45,544 nucleotides of DNA from Rubrivivax sp. Its GTDB lineage: Bacteria; Pseudomonadota; Gammaproteobacteria; Burkholderiales; Burkholderiaceae. Position numbers and translations under genes: made by a program. The notes beneath the pieces are model-generated. The model was given only the letters and a program-made list of their open reading frames with translations, was not told the origin of the DNA and made no database searches. The stretch's first letter is position 1; every line of letters starts with the position of its first letter. Below are positions 16,516 through 24,113 of this stretch, piece by piece. The DNA lies in contig JAEUOZ010000014.1 in assembly GCA_016790225.1 (NCBI GenBank), positions 1 through 45,544 of the forward strand. Reading direction: 5' to 3'.

Positions 16516-16978
16516 GAAGGACGGGGGCGGGCGGGATGGCGGGTTGGCGCGGTGCCGTCCCGCGGTTGGAGACGACTGGCATCCTGCCCGGAAAACCGGG
16601 GCCGGTCGGGTGTGAGGGCTTCGCCCGTGGCGGGCCTGCGGCGCGAGCGGCCCGGCCCTTTCAGCCGTTGCTGGCGGCGGCGGCGCAAATGCACCGCCGC
16701 CGCAGCCGACGGTCACAGCGAGCTGACGCTCAGGCACATCGTTCCTTCTGTGGACCCGGCACCTGAGTCGCGACCCTGCGATTCCTCTCCCTGAGCAACT
16801 CTCGCAGACGCATTGACCCATGAAGCCCGCAGCCAGGGGCACCTTGATCCGCGGGGTGTGTGGCGAGGCCGCCGCGGCCAGGTGCAACGACCGGTAAGCG
16901 CCGGCCGTCAGATCATGATGTTGCAGGTTATGCTGGAGCGCCGGCGGGGCGCAGGCCGTGCGGCGCAGCAGGTGCGGA
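16516..16978. other. 463-bp stretch with no convincing gene
   Basis: Between the lipoprotein start and the methyltransferase stop. The frames open here are continuations or shadows of neighbours. No tRNA-like, repeat or clear terminator structure was seen by eye. It probably holds the promoter of the lipoprotein gene. Confidence 0.4.
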
Positions 16979-17620
16979 TCAGGCTTCGACGGCGCGGTAG
17001 AAGCTCACCGCGTGTTCGACGCCATCGTCCACGCGTGCCCATATCGCTTCGCGCAGCAGCCAGCGGTGATGCTGGAATACCTCTTCGTGCACGGGGTTGG
17101 CATAGGCGATGCGCAGCGGCCGCGCGCCCGGTTCGCGCGCGCGGTGCAGCGACGAGAGCACGGCATCCAGCGTCTGCGGGCCAAACGGGTTGAACATCAG
17201 GCAGGCGGTGACACCGCGGTAGTCGAAGGCCTGCGCGCTGGCCTGGTGCACCTCCACCGGCGCGCGGCGGCCGCGCAATCGGCGGGCGTTCTCGCGCGCC
17301 TGTTCGACGAACTCGGGCGCCAGGTCCACGCCCACGACACGTTGCACCGGCAGGCGTGCCGCGCAGCACAGCACGCGTCCCTTGCCGCAGCCGATGTCTG
17401 CAAACACATCCTGCGGGCCCAGCTGCAGCGCGTCGAGGATGCGGCGCACCGTGCCGTAGGCCATGGTGCTGTAGTGGTAGGCATCGCCTGCCTGGACATC
17501 CACAACGCCGCGGGTGGAGATCCCCAGGCGGGCTTCCCACCACAGGTTGGACACGCGCGTGCGCCAGGGATTGGGCTCGAACTGCAGGTGCGCGGGCGGG
17601 GTGGATGAAGGCGTTTTCAA
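16979..17620 (-). CDS. SAM-dependent class I methyltransferase
   Basis: About 213 residues. SAM-binding motif I is FADIGCGKGRVLCCAA, the motif II acidic residue is in VVGVDLAPEFVEQAREN, and the motif IV-like stretch is TACLMFNPFGP. This is a small cytosolic methyltransferase of unknown substrate. NPFG in place of the usual DPPY-type motif suggests a small molecule or protein target rather than adenine/cytosine. The start is doubtful. A TTG at 17618-17620 gives an N-terminus LKTPSSTPPAHLQFEPNPW. An ATG at 17652-17654 in another frame reads MSTPVSTAQSTFENAFIHP and would need a one-base shift near 17595-17605 to join. Confidence 0.75.
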   Translation of the reverse strand: MKTPSSTPPAHLQFEPNPWRTRVSNLWWEARLGISTRGVVDVQAGDAYHYSTMAYGTVRRILDALQLGPQDVFADIGCGKGRVLCCAARLPVQRVVGVDLAPEFVEQARENARRLRGRRAPVEVHQASAQAFDYRGVTACLMFNPFGPQTLDAVLSSLHRAREPGARPLRIAYANPVHEEVFQHHRWLLREAIWARVDDGVEHAVSFYRAVEA

Positions 17621-17870
17621 AGGTGCTCTGGGCAGTGGAAACCGGCGTGGACATCGCGCCGCGCGGCGAACTGCGGCGGGCGCTGATCGGGCGCCGGTGG
17701 CATTCTGTAACAACCTCGGCGCTGCCAGTGTCGCTCACAGGGGGCATTGCGCTTGCCTTCCCGCGCCGGCCCGCTCAGCATCCGCCCCAGAAAGCGCCGC
17801 GCAGCGCCGGGCGACGCCTGCGCGCCAGACGGCACGACAGACCCGGATGATCTGCACAGGGGAGTTGACG

Positions 17871-18407
17871 ATGGTTCGCTGCCATCCATCAGCAGGCGCC
17901 GTGCGCGCGCCATACAGGAGCCTGCCGTCGCTCGATGGTCTTCGCCTGGCGCGGGAGCGTCGGCTCGTGGACCGGTTCGTCTTCGGCCTGCGGACAGCCG
18001 GCCTGCTGGCCGCCTGCGCGCTGGCGCTGTCGGCCCGGGCGCAAGGGGTGACGATCGAGTGCCCGATGCGGGTGATGCCGCTCAGTGCCGCGGTGGCGGA
18101 TGCCTCGATGCCGGGGTTCAAGCTGGCTTTCCTGCCCACCTCGCTGGCCTATCTGCTGAGCGTCTCCGTGCTGGATGGCCCGGGCGCGGAAGCGCGCGAG
18201 CTGCCGCCCGGCGGCAGCGCCACCTCGCCGCAATGGCCGCTGGAAGGCCAGACCCGTGCGGTGCTCAGCTGCCGCTACGAAGGCGGCATCCAGCTGCTGC
18301 GCACCTTGCGTGCCGGCACGCGTCAGTGCAGTGCCGTGCTCAAGCGCTCGCAAGCACCCGGAGCCGACGGGTATGGCCTGGATCAGGTCACGGTGGTGTG
18401 CCAGTGA
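17871..18407 (+). CDS. STY0301-like secreted protein, copy 1
   Basis: 178 residues from an ATG with a good Shine-Dalgarno (AGGGGAG at 17858-17864). A GTG at 17967 would give a more compact signal peptide (FGLRTAGLLAACALALSARA). The mature part has four cysteines, the start IECPMRVMPL, and LSCRYEGGIQLLRTLRAGTRQCSAVL, which resembles the STY0301 family of small secreted proteins of unknown function. It is followed by a homologous gene whose GTG start overlaps its stop (GTGA, 18404-18407), so the pair is translationally coupled. Divergent from the methyltransferase gene. Confidence 0.7.
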   Translation: MVRCHPSAGAVRAPYRSLPSLDGLRLARERRLVDRFVFGLRTAGLLAACALALSARAQGVTIECPMRVMPLSAAVADASMPGFKLAFLPTSLAYLLSVSVLDGPGAEARELPPGGSATSPQWPLEGQTRAVLSCRYEGGIQLLRTLRAGTRQCSAVLKRSQAPGADGYGLDQVTVVCQ

Positions 18408-19003
18408 GCGGATGCCAAGCGACGAGGCCGGCGGCGGCCCAGGCCGCGGCCCGGCTGTGGGCGCCGCTGAGAAGAGGCCTGGCGGGCGTGCCCCTGCTGC
18501 TGGCGGCAGCTTCGCAGCCGGCGGCGGCGCAGACCGGCACGCACAGCTGTCCGGCCACCGTGACGGCGCAGTACGAGAAAGTTGCAGCCTACCCCTCGGA
18601 TGGCGCGCGCGGCTCGATTCAGGGCTTCACGCCGCAGCTGTCGCCCGCCGGGCCGCTGCGGCTGATCATGGCTCAGCTGGCCATCGCGCATGGGGGCGAG
18701 GCCGTGCCTTCCGAGCTGCTTCCGCCCGATGAGCTGGCCTATGTGGTCGGACGGCCGATGCGCTGGACACTGTGGGATGGCCGGCCGCCCGAGCCCATCG
18801 GCATCGTGCACCTGGTGTGCGAGTACGAAGGGGGGCTGGTGCTGCACCGCGCGCTGGGCCAGCGGGTGCGTCAATGCAGCCTGGCCAGCGCGGCGGTGGC
18901 GTCACCCGCACGAGCGCGCGGCAAGGCAGAGCCGAAGACCGAGCCCGCACCGGCGGCCGGTTTGCGCCCGCTGATCGCGCGCGCTGTCTTCAGCTGCCGC
19001 TGA
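18404..19003 (+). CDS. STY0301-like secreted protein, copy 2
   Basis: 199 residues. The GTG start overlaps the previous stop by 4 bp. A signal peptide (LRRGLAGVPLLLAAASQPAAAQ) precedes the mature start HSCPATVTAQY. The second conserved block is LVCEYEGGLVLHRALGQRVRQCSLA, clearly parallel to LSCRYEGGIQLLRTLRAGTRQCSAV of copy 1, and it ends ARAVFSCR. The cysteine pattern (C near the mature N-terminus, C-x-YEGG, RQCS, terminal C) is shared, which suggests two disulfides and a tandem duplication. Function unknown. The gene ends 28 bp from the convergent permease gene. Confidence 0.7.
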   Translation: MSGCQATRPAAAQAAARLWAPLRRGLAGVPLLLAAASQPAAAQTGTHSCPATVTAQYEKVAAYPSDGARGSIQGFTPQLSPAGPLRLIMAQLAIAHGGEAVPSELLPPDELAYVVGRPMRWTLWDGRPPEPIGIVHLVCEYEGGLVLHRALGQRVRQCSLASAAVASPARARGKAEPKTEPAPAAGLRPLIARAVFSCR

Positions 19004-19031
19004 GTGCACGGCAAGCGCGAAGCGGCGCGGG

Positions 19032-21551
19032 CTACCAGTCCTCCTTCACCGCCAGCACCGCCGCGCGGGAGGCCGCGTGGCGTGCGCTCCAGGCTGCCGT
19101 CAGCACCCCGGCGGCGAGCACGGCCGCGGCCAGCCCGCCCAGGCGCAGCCAGGGCCAGACCATGTCCATGGTCCAATGAAAGCTCTGCGGATTGACGACG
19201 TGCACCAGCACGGCACTGATGATCGCGCCCAGCGCCAGGCCCACCAGCACGCCCGCTGCGAGCCAGGCGGCGGCCTCGCCGGCGACCAGGCGCATCACCT
19301 CGCCGCGCGTGAGGCCCAGGTGCGCCAGCAGGCCGAATTCCTTGCGGCGCGCCAGCACCTGGGCCGACAGCGTGGCGGCGATGCCGACCAGACCGATGCC
19401 GATGGCCACGATCTGCAGGTAGGTGGTGACGGCGAAGCTGCGGTCGAAGATGGCCAGCGAGATGCGCCGCAGCTCGGCAGGCGTGGCAAATTCGATCAGC
19501 GCAGGATCCGGCACGGCCTGTCGCAGAGCCTGCTTCACGTCGCCGACCGCCGCCCCCGGCTGCAGCCAGATGGCCAGATCGTTGATGCGCAGGTCGCCGG
19601 TGAGCCGGCGGTAGGCCTGCAGCTCGATGGCCACGGTGCCGAACTGCCGAGCATAGTCGCGCCATACACCGAGAACACGCACTGACAGGATCTGGTCCCC
19701 CACCGGCAGGCTCAGCAGCGTGCCTTGTCGCGCGCCGTAGAGGCTCACCATGGCCTCGCTCACGTAGGCGCCCAATTCGCCCAGCCGCGGCGGCAGCGGG
19801 GCCTCGATGAGCGGCAGGTCCTGCTGCGGATCGGCCAGCTCGCGGGCGAACAGCGTGACGGTCGGTCGCCCCGGCGCCAGGCTCAGTGCGCGGCTGCGCG
19901 CCACCTGCACCTGCCGCACGCCCGGCAGCGCGGCCACGCGTTGGCTGAACTCCGGTGTCAGCCAGGCTTGCTCGGCCAGCGCGCTGGTCTGCGCGGTGCG
20001 CGCGTACAGGTCGGCCGGCAGCACGCGGTCCAGCCACTGCGCCACGCCCTCACGGAAGCTGCTCACCATCACCGTCAGCGCCACACTCAGCGCCAGGCTG
20101 GCCACCACACCGGCAACCACGGCGGTGGAGGTCTGGCGCTGGAAGCGCGCGCGCTCCAGCGCCAGCAGCACCAGGGCGCTGCGTGGCGCCGGGGCCAGCC
20201 GCAGCAAGGCATTCACGCAGGCCGGCACCAGCGCCACGCCCCCGGACAACCAGGCCGCCACCGAGGCGTAGGCCGCCAGCGGCAGGCCGCCCAGCGGCGG
20301 CGCCAGCGCCAGCAGGGCGCCGGCCCCACACAAGGCCAGCCCGAGCCACGGCGCGCGCTGCGGCGCCTGCAGGCTGCCCAGGCCCTTGAGGGCTTGCGCC
20401 GGTTGCAGGCCTTGAGCCTGGGTGGCAGGCACCCACGCACCCACCAGTGCCGCCGCCACGCCCAGCGCGCCGAACAAGGCCAGCGCCGGCCAGGGCACAC
20501 GCAGGGGTGGCGGGCTGCTGCCGGCAGCGCCGAAGTAGCCGCCGCCCAGATCGCCGGAAAGCAGCCGCAGCGCCAGCATCGCCGCGCCCGTGCCCAGGGC
20601 CAGGCCCAGCAGCGTGCCCAGGGTGCCCAGTACGGCGTTCTCGCCCAGGATCAGGCGCCTACGATCGCGCGCCGTCAGGCCCAGCACGCCCAGCAGCGCC
20701 AGCTGCGGGGTGCGCTGCGCCACCGACAGCGAGACGACCGAATAGACCAGGAAGCTGCCCACGAAGAGGGCGACCAGCGCCAGCACGCTGAGGTTGACCC
20801 GGTACGCACGGGAAAGGTTGGAGACGCGCTGCTGGTTCTCGTCCACGTCCGCCAGACGCACCCCCTCGGGCAGCAGGCCGGCAAGGGCCGCAGGCCCGCC
20901 GCCCGCGGCCCAGCGGATGTCCACCCGGCTGACGCGCCCCGCCAGGCCGAAGGCCGACTGCACCGCGGCGATGTCCATCACCAGCAGCGGCGGTCCGCCG
21001 GCCGCCACATGGCCCGCCAGGCGCGGCCGGATGAAGCCAGTGCCGGCCTGCAGGCGCAGCGGCTCGTCGTCGCGCAGGGCCAGCGCCTCTCGCGCCGCGG
21101 CATTGGCAAATGCGCGGTTCGGGTCCAGCGTCGCCAGCCGGTCGGCCGAGGCGATCGGGCGTGGCATCAGATCCGGCGCCAGCCAGGCCACCGCGAGGGC
21201 ATCCACGCCCATCACGCGAAGGGCCACGCGCTTGCCGGCGCTGTCCAGCGCATAGGTGTCCACCTCAGCCACCGCGCTCACCTGCGCGACGGCTGGCAGC
21301 GCAGCCACCCGATCGATCAGCGCTTCGTCCAGGCCCTGGCGCCCGGCACGCAGCACTGCATCGGGTTGACCGTTGGCGGAGCGCACGGCCGAGGCAAATT
21401 CGCTCAGCGCCGAATGGTTGATCAAGTGCACCGACCAGGCCAGCGCGACACCCAGCGCCACCGCAAGCAGCGCGGTCAGGTGGCGCCAAGGCTGGTGCCG
21501 CCACTCGCTGAGTACCAAGGGCCAGAGGCCGGCCACGCCGATCCGGCTCAC
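19032..21551 (-). CDS. Large FtsX-type ABC transporter permease (YbbP-like)
   Basis: About 839 residues from a GTG at 21549-21551 with AAGGGG just upstream; an in-frame GTG at 21578 is the longer option. There is one transmembrane helix near the N-terminus (LTALLAVALGVALAWSVHLI), then a large periplasmic domain. Two FtsX membrane domains follow (~260-390, e.g. LSVLALVALFVGSFLVYSV, and ~710-835, e.g. EFGLLAHLGLTRGEVMRLVA), with further helices between. This architecture and length match YbbP, which pairs with the ATPase YbbA and is thought to move hydrophobic compounds out of the inner membrane. The ATPase is encoded 0.9 kb upstream on the same strand with an MBL-fold gene in between. Confidence 0.85.
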   Translation of the reverse strand: MSRIGVAGLWPLVLSEWRHQPWRHLTALLAVALGVALAWSVHLINHSALSEFASAVRSANGQPDAVLRAGRQGLDEALIDRVAALPAVAQVSAVAEVDTYALDSAGKRVALRVMGVDALAVAWLAPDLMPRPIASADRLATLDPNRAFANAAAREALALRDDEPLRLQAGTGFIRPRLAGHVAAGGPPLLVMDIAAVQSAFGLAGRVSRVDIRWAAGGGPAALAGLLPEGVRLADVDENQQRVSNLSRAYRVNLSVLALVALFVGSFLVYSVVSLSVAQRTPQLALLGVLGLTARDRRRLILGENAVLGTLGTLLGLALGTGAAMLALRLLSGDLGGGYFGAAGSSPPPLRVPWPALALFGALGVAAALVGAWVPATQAQGLQPAQALKGLGSLQAPQRAPWLGLALCGAGALLALAPPLGGLPLAAYASVAAWLSGGVALVPACVNALLRLAPAPRSALVLLALERARFQRQTSTAVVAGVVASLALSVALTVMVSSFREGVAQWLDRVLPADLYARTAQTSALAEQAWLTPEFSQRVAALPGVRQVQVARSRALSLAPGRPTVTLFARELADPQQDLPLIEAPLPPRLGELGAYVSEAMVSLYGARQGTLLSLPVGDQILSVRVLGVWRDYARQFGTVAIELQAYRRLTGDLRINDLAIWLQPGAAVGDVKQALRQAVPDPALIEFATPAELRRISLAIFDRSFAVTTYLQIVAIGIGLVGIAATLSAQVLARRKEFGLLAHLGLTRGEVMRLVAGEAAAWLAAGVLVGLALGAIISAVLVHVVNPQSFHWTMDMVWPWLRLGGLAAAVLAAGVLTAAWSARHAASRAAVLAVKEDW

Positions 21552-21629
21552 AGGGCCCCTTCGCGCTGCGGCGCGCACGCTGGGGAGCGGCCCGGCGCGG
21601 CGATCAGAAAACCCCCGCGCGGATCGAAG

Positions 21630-22397
21630 TCACAGCGGCACGCTGTAGTGGCGCGGTGTCATCAGGTCGATGCCGCACTCGAGCCCGCGCACCCACTGGA
21701 TGAACTGGCCGATGGCGGGGCCGGCCAGGGGTGCGCCGTGTTGCGGCACCAGCAGCGAGATGGGCAGGGTGGAGGCCATGTCCGCCCACAGGCGCAGCAC
21801 CTTGCCGCTGACCATGTAGCGGCGGTGAAAGGCCTCCATGCGCGGCAGGGCCGAGGCCAGATCGGTGATCGGCTGCTGAGCCTGGCGTCCGTTGCCGATG
21901 GATACGCCCAGATCGCCGCTGAAGAGGATGCGGCTGACGGGGTCGTAGAACTGGAAATTGCCTTCGGCGTGCAGAAAGTGCGCCGGCAGCGCGATCAGCT
22001 CGCAGCTGCCCACGCGGATGCGCATGCCGGCATCCGGGATGCCCACCACGCGGCCCGAGGTCTTGCCCGGCTTGCAGAAGTGCGGCACGAAGCGCTCCCA
22101 GAGGCGGGAGACATAGATGCGAGCCTGCGTCGCCGTGGTCCAGCGGTCCAGCGAGGCGATGATGTCGGGGTCGGCGTGCGAGGCCAGCAGCGCGCTCAGG
22201 CGACTGGGCGGAAAGTGCTGCGTCATGCCCAGGTAGAGCTCGTTGAAGGCCAGGTTGCCGCCCGGGTCGATGACGGCGCCGGTGTCTCCGTCGACCACGA
22301 GAAACTGGTTGGATTGCACCGCTTCGCCGCCGTCCTCGGTGAGGTCGGTGAACATCAGCACGCGGTGGCCTTCCTGGGCGAAGAGTTCGATGGGCAT
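21630..22397 (-). CDS. Metallo-beta-lactamase-fold protein of the diiron ODP/flavodiiron type
   Basis: 255 residues. The metal motif reads SHADPDIIAS (H-x-D-x-D-I) instead of the hydrolase H-x-H-x-D-H. It is followed by HFLHAEGNFQFYD, ILFSGDLG and PQHG, which supply the remaining ligands. The H-x-[ED]-x-D pattern with SHADPD is characteristic of flavodiiron and oxygen-binding diiron proteins rather than of hydrolases. No flavodoxin domain is present, so oxygen/NO sensing or binding is more likely than reduction by itself. The gene lies between the ABC ATPase and permease genes on the same strand, a position that suggests co-transcription. A GACAAT hexamer ends 6 nt before the ATG. Confidence 0.75.
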   Translation of the reverse strand: MPIELFAQEGHRVLMFTDLTEDGGEAVQSNQFLVVDGDTGAVIDPGGNLAFNELYLGMTQHFPPSRLSALLASHADPDIIASLDRWTTATQARIYVSRLWERFVPHFCKPGKTSGRVVGIPDAGMRIRVGSCELIALPAHFLHAEGNFQFYDPVSRILFSGDLGVSIGNGRQAQQPITDLASALPRMEAFHRRYMVSGKVLRLWADMASTLPISLLVPQHGAPLAGPAIGQFIQWVRGLECGIDLMTPRHYSVPL

Positions 22398-22403
22398 GGG
22401 GCG

Positions 22404-22409
22404 ATTGTC
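22404..22409 (-). promoter_or_regulatory. Possible -10 element of the MBL-fold gene
   Basis: GACAAT on the minus strand (4 of 6 to TATAAT), 6 nt before the start codon at 22397. No -35 was identified. Support comes mainly from the same spacing at other genes in this window. Confidence 0.3.
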
Positions 22410-22441
22410 GGCAGCGGGAGCAGCCTTCGGCTTGCCCTTGG

Positions 22442-23122
22442 TCAGCCTGCGGTTTCCACGCCGCGTGGCGTGAGGCGCAGCACGCGGTCGGCGCGCCGCG
22501 CAGCGCCTTCGGCATGGGTGACCAGCAGGCAGGCCGCGCCGCTGCGGCGCGTGCAGGCCAGCAGCACGTCGAGCACTTTCTCGGCCGTGGCCGGATCCAG
22601 GTTGCCGGTGGGTTCATCGGCCAGGATGAGTCGCGGCTGGTGCACAACAGCCCTCGCGATGGCCACGCGCTGCAGCTGGCCGCCGCTGAGCTGCGCCGGA
22701 TGGCGCCTGCCCAGGCCGTGCAGCCCGACCGCGTCCAGCACGCCCGCCACACGCTGGGCATCCGGCCGGCCCTGCAGTCGCAGCGGCAGTTCGACGTTCT
22801 GTTCCACCGTCAGGTGCGGCAGCACGTGAAAGGCCTGGAAGACGAAGCCCAGCGCCTCGCGTCGCACGCGGGCGCGGGCTTCCTCGGGCAGCTGGGTGAT
22901 GGCCTCGCCTTGCAGCCACACCTGGCCGGTATCCGGCGCTTCCAGGCCGGCGATGCAGTTCAGCAGCGTGGACTTGCCCACGCCCGATTCGCCCACGAGG
23001 GCCACGAACTCGCCTGCGCCCAGCGCCAGATCGACGGCGTCGAAGACAGGCGTCTCACCGAAGCGCTTGCCCAGCCCCTGCACGCGCAGCAGCGCAGGGG
23101 TCGGCGGCTCAGGCGTCGACAT
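22442..23122 (-). CDS. ABC transporter ATP-binding protein (YbbA/LolD type)
   Basis: 226 residues, a typical length for the MacB/LolD/YbbA ATPase group. Walker [11 protein letters not shown]-loop region [20 protein letters not shown], signature [14 protein letters not shown], Walker [15 protein letters not shown] and the H-loop [10 protein letters not shown] are all intact. It should energise the FtsX-type permease encoded downstream, extracting or exporting a lipophilic substrate at the inner membrane. Its start overlaps the end of miaA by 14 bp, so it may be expressed from the miaA transcript. Confidence 0.88.
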   Translation of the reverse strand: MSTPEPPTPALLRVQGLGKRFGETPVFDAVDLALGAGEFVALVGESGVGKSTLLNCIAGLEAPDTGQVWLQGEAITQLPEEARARVRREALGFVFQAFHVLPHLTVEQNVELPLRLQGRPDAQRVAGVLDAVGLHGLGRRHPAQLSGGQLQRVAIARAVVHQPRLILADEPTGNLDPATAEKVLDVLLACTRRSGAACLLVTHAEGAARRADRVLRLTPRGVETAG

Positions 23123-24053
23123 GACGAAGCACCCAATCCTTCAGCTGAGCCGCGGCGTCCGCGGCCTCGGCTGCCATCTGCTGACGCTGCGGCATCGAGC
23201 GCAGCCAGGTGAGCTGCCGCTTGGCCAGCTGGCGCGTGGCGGCGATGCCCGTGTCCCGCAGGCGGGCGATGTCGCCGTCCTCCAGCGCCTGCCAGGCCTG
23301 GCGGTAGCCCACGCAGCGCATCGAAGGCAGCGCGGCGTGCAGGCGCCTGTCGGCGCGCAGCGCACGCACTTCGTCCAGCAGGCCGGCCGCCAGCATGGCG
23401 TCGAAGCGCTGCGCGATGCGCTGGTGCAGCCAGGCCCGATCCCGGGGCTCCACCGAGGCCAGCGGCAGCGGCTGGCCGACCTTGTCGAGACGAGGCGCGT
23501 CATGAAAGCTGGACAGGCTGCGGCCGGTCTGGTGCCAGACTTCCAGCGCCCGCTGGATGCGTTGTGCATCGGTGGGTTTCAGGCGGGCGGCCGTGCGCGG
23601 ATCGACGGCGGCCAGCTCGGCGTGGAGTGCCGGCCAGCCGCGTTCCGCCGCCCGGGCATCCAGCGCAGCGCGCACGGCCGGATCGGCGGCCGGCATCGTG
23701 TGCAGGCCTTCGCTCAGGGCCTTGAAGTACAGCATCGTGCCGCCCACCAGCAAGGGCAGCGCGCCACGCGCCTGGATCTCGCCGATCCAGCCCTGCGCAC
23801 GCGTCACGAACTCGGCCGCCGAGAAGCTGTCGTGGGGATCGATGAGATCGATGCCGTGGTGCGGCACGGCCGCGCGCTCAGCCGCCGTGGGCTTGGCGGT
23901 GCCCAGATCCAGGCCGCGATAGACCTGTGCCGAATCGACGCTGATGATCTCGATCGTCAGCTGCGGGCGCAGCGCCTGCGCCAGGCCCAGCGCCAGCGCA
24001 CTCTTGCCGCTCGCCGTGGGGCCCGCCAGGGCCAGTGCGGGCAGGGGCATCAC
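23109..24053 (-). CDS. miaA: tRNA dimethylallyltransferase
   Basis: 314 residues, standard length. The P-loop is [19 protein letters not shown], followed by [20 protein letters not shown] (the conserved DSxQvYr..dIGTAKp box), [18 protein letters not shown] and [13 protein letters not shown]. MiaA transfers a dimethylallyl group to N6 of A37 in tRNAs that read UNN codons. Downstream it overlaps the ABC ATPase gene by 14 bp; upstream lies the pseudouridine synthase gene, 60 bp away. Confidence 0.95.
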   Translation of the reverse strand: MMPLPALALAGPTASGKSALALGLAQALRPQLTIEIISVDSAQVYRGLDLGTAKPTAAERAAVPHHGIDLIDPHDSFSAAEFVTRAQGWIGEIQARGALPLLVGGTMLYFKALSEGLHTMPAADPAVRAALDARAAERGWPALHAELAAVDPRTAARLKPTDAQRIQRALEVWHQTGRSLSSFHDAPRLDKVGQPLPLASVEPRDRAWLHQRIAQRFDAMLAAGLLDEVRALRADRRLHAALPSMRCVGYRQAWQALEDGDIARLRDTGIAATRQLAKRQLTWLRSMPQRQQMAAEAADAAAQLKDWVLRHVDA

Positions 24054-24113
24054 GCGCGCCGGTCCGTCGCGGGCGAGCGCCCGCGACGGCGATCGCCCCG
24101 GGCGAGGCGCGCC

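Noticed and set aside
16516..16887. N-terminal extension of the AttH-like lipoprotein
   Set aside because: The frame is open but the lipobox leader starts at 16515; the extension has no protein character.
19725..22829. 1034-codon plus-strand frame
   Set aside because: Antisense shadow of the permease, MBL and ABC ATPase genes; composition is not protein-like.
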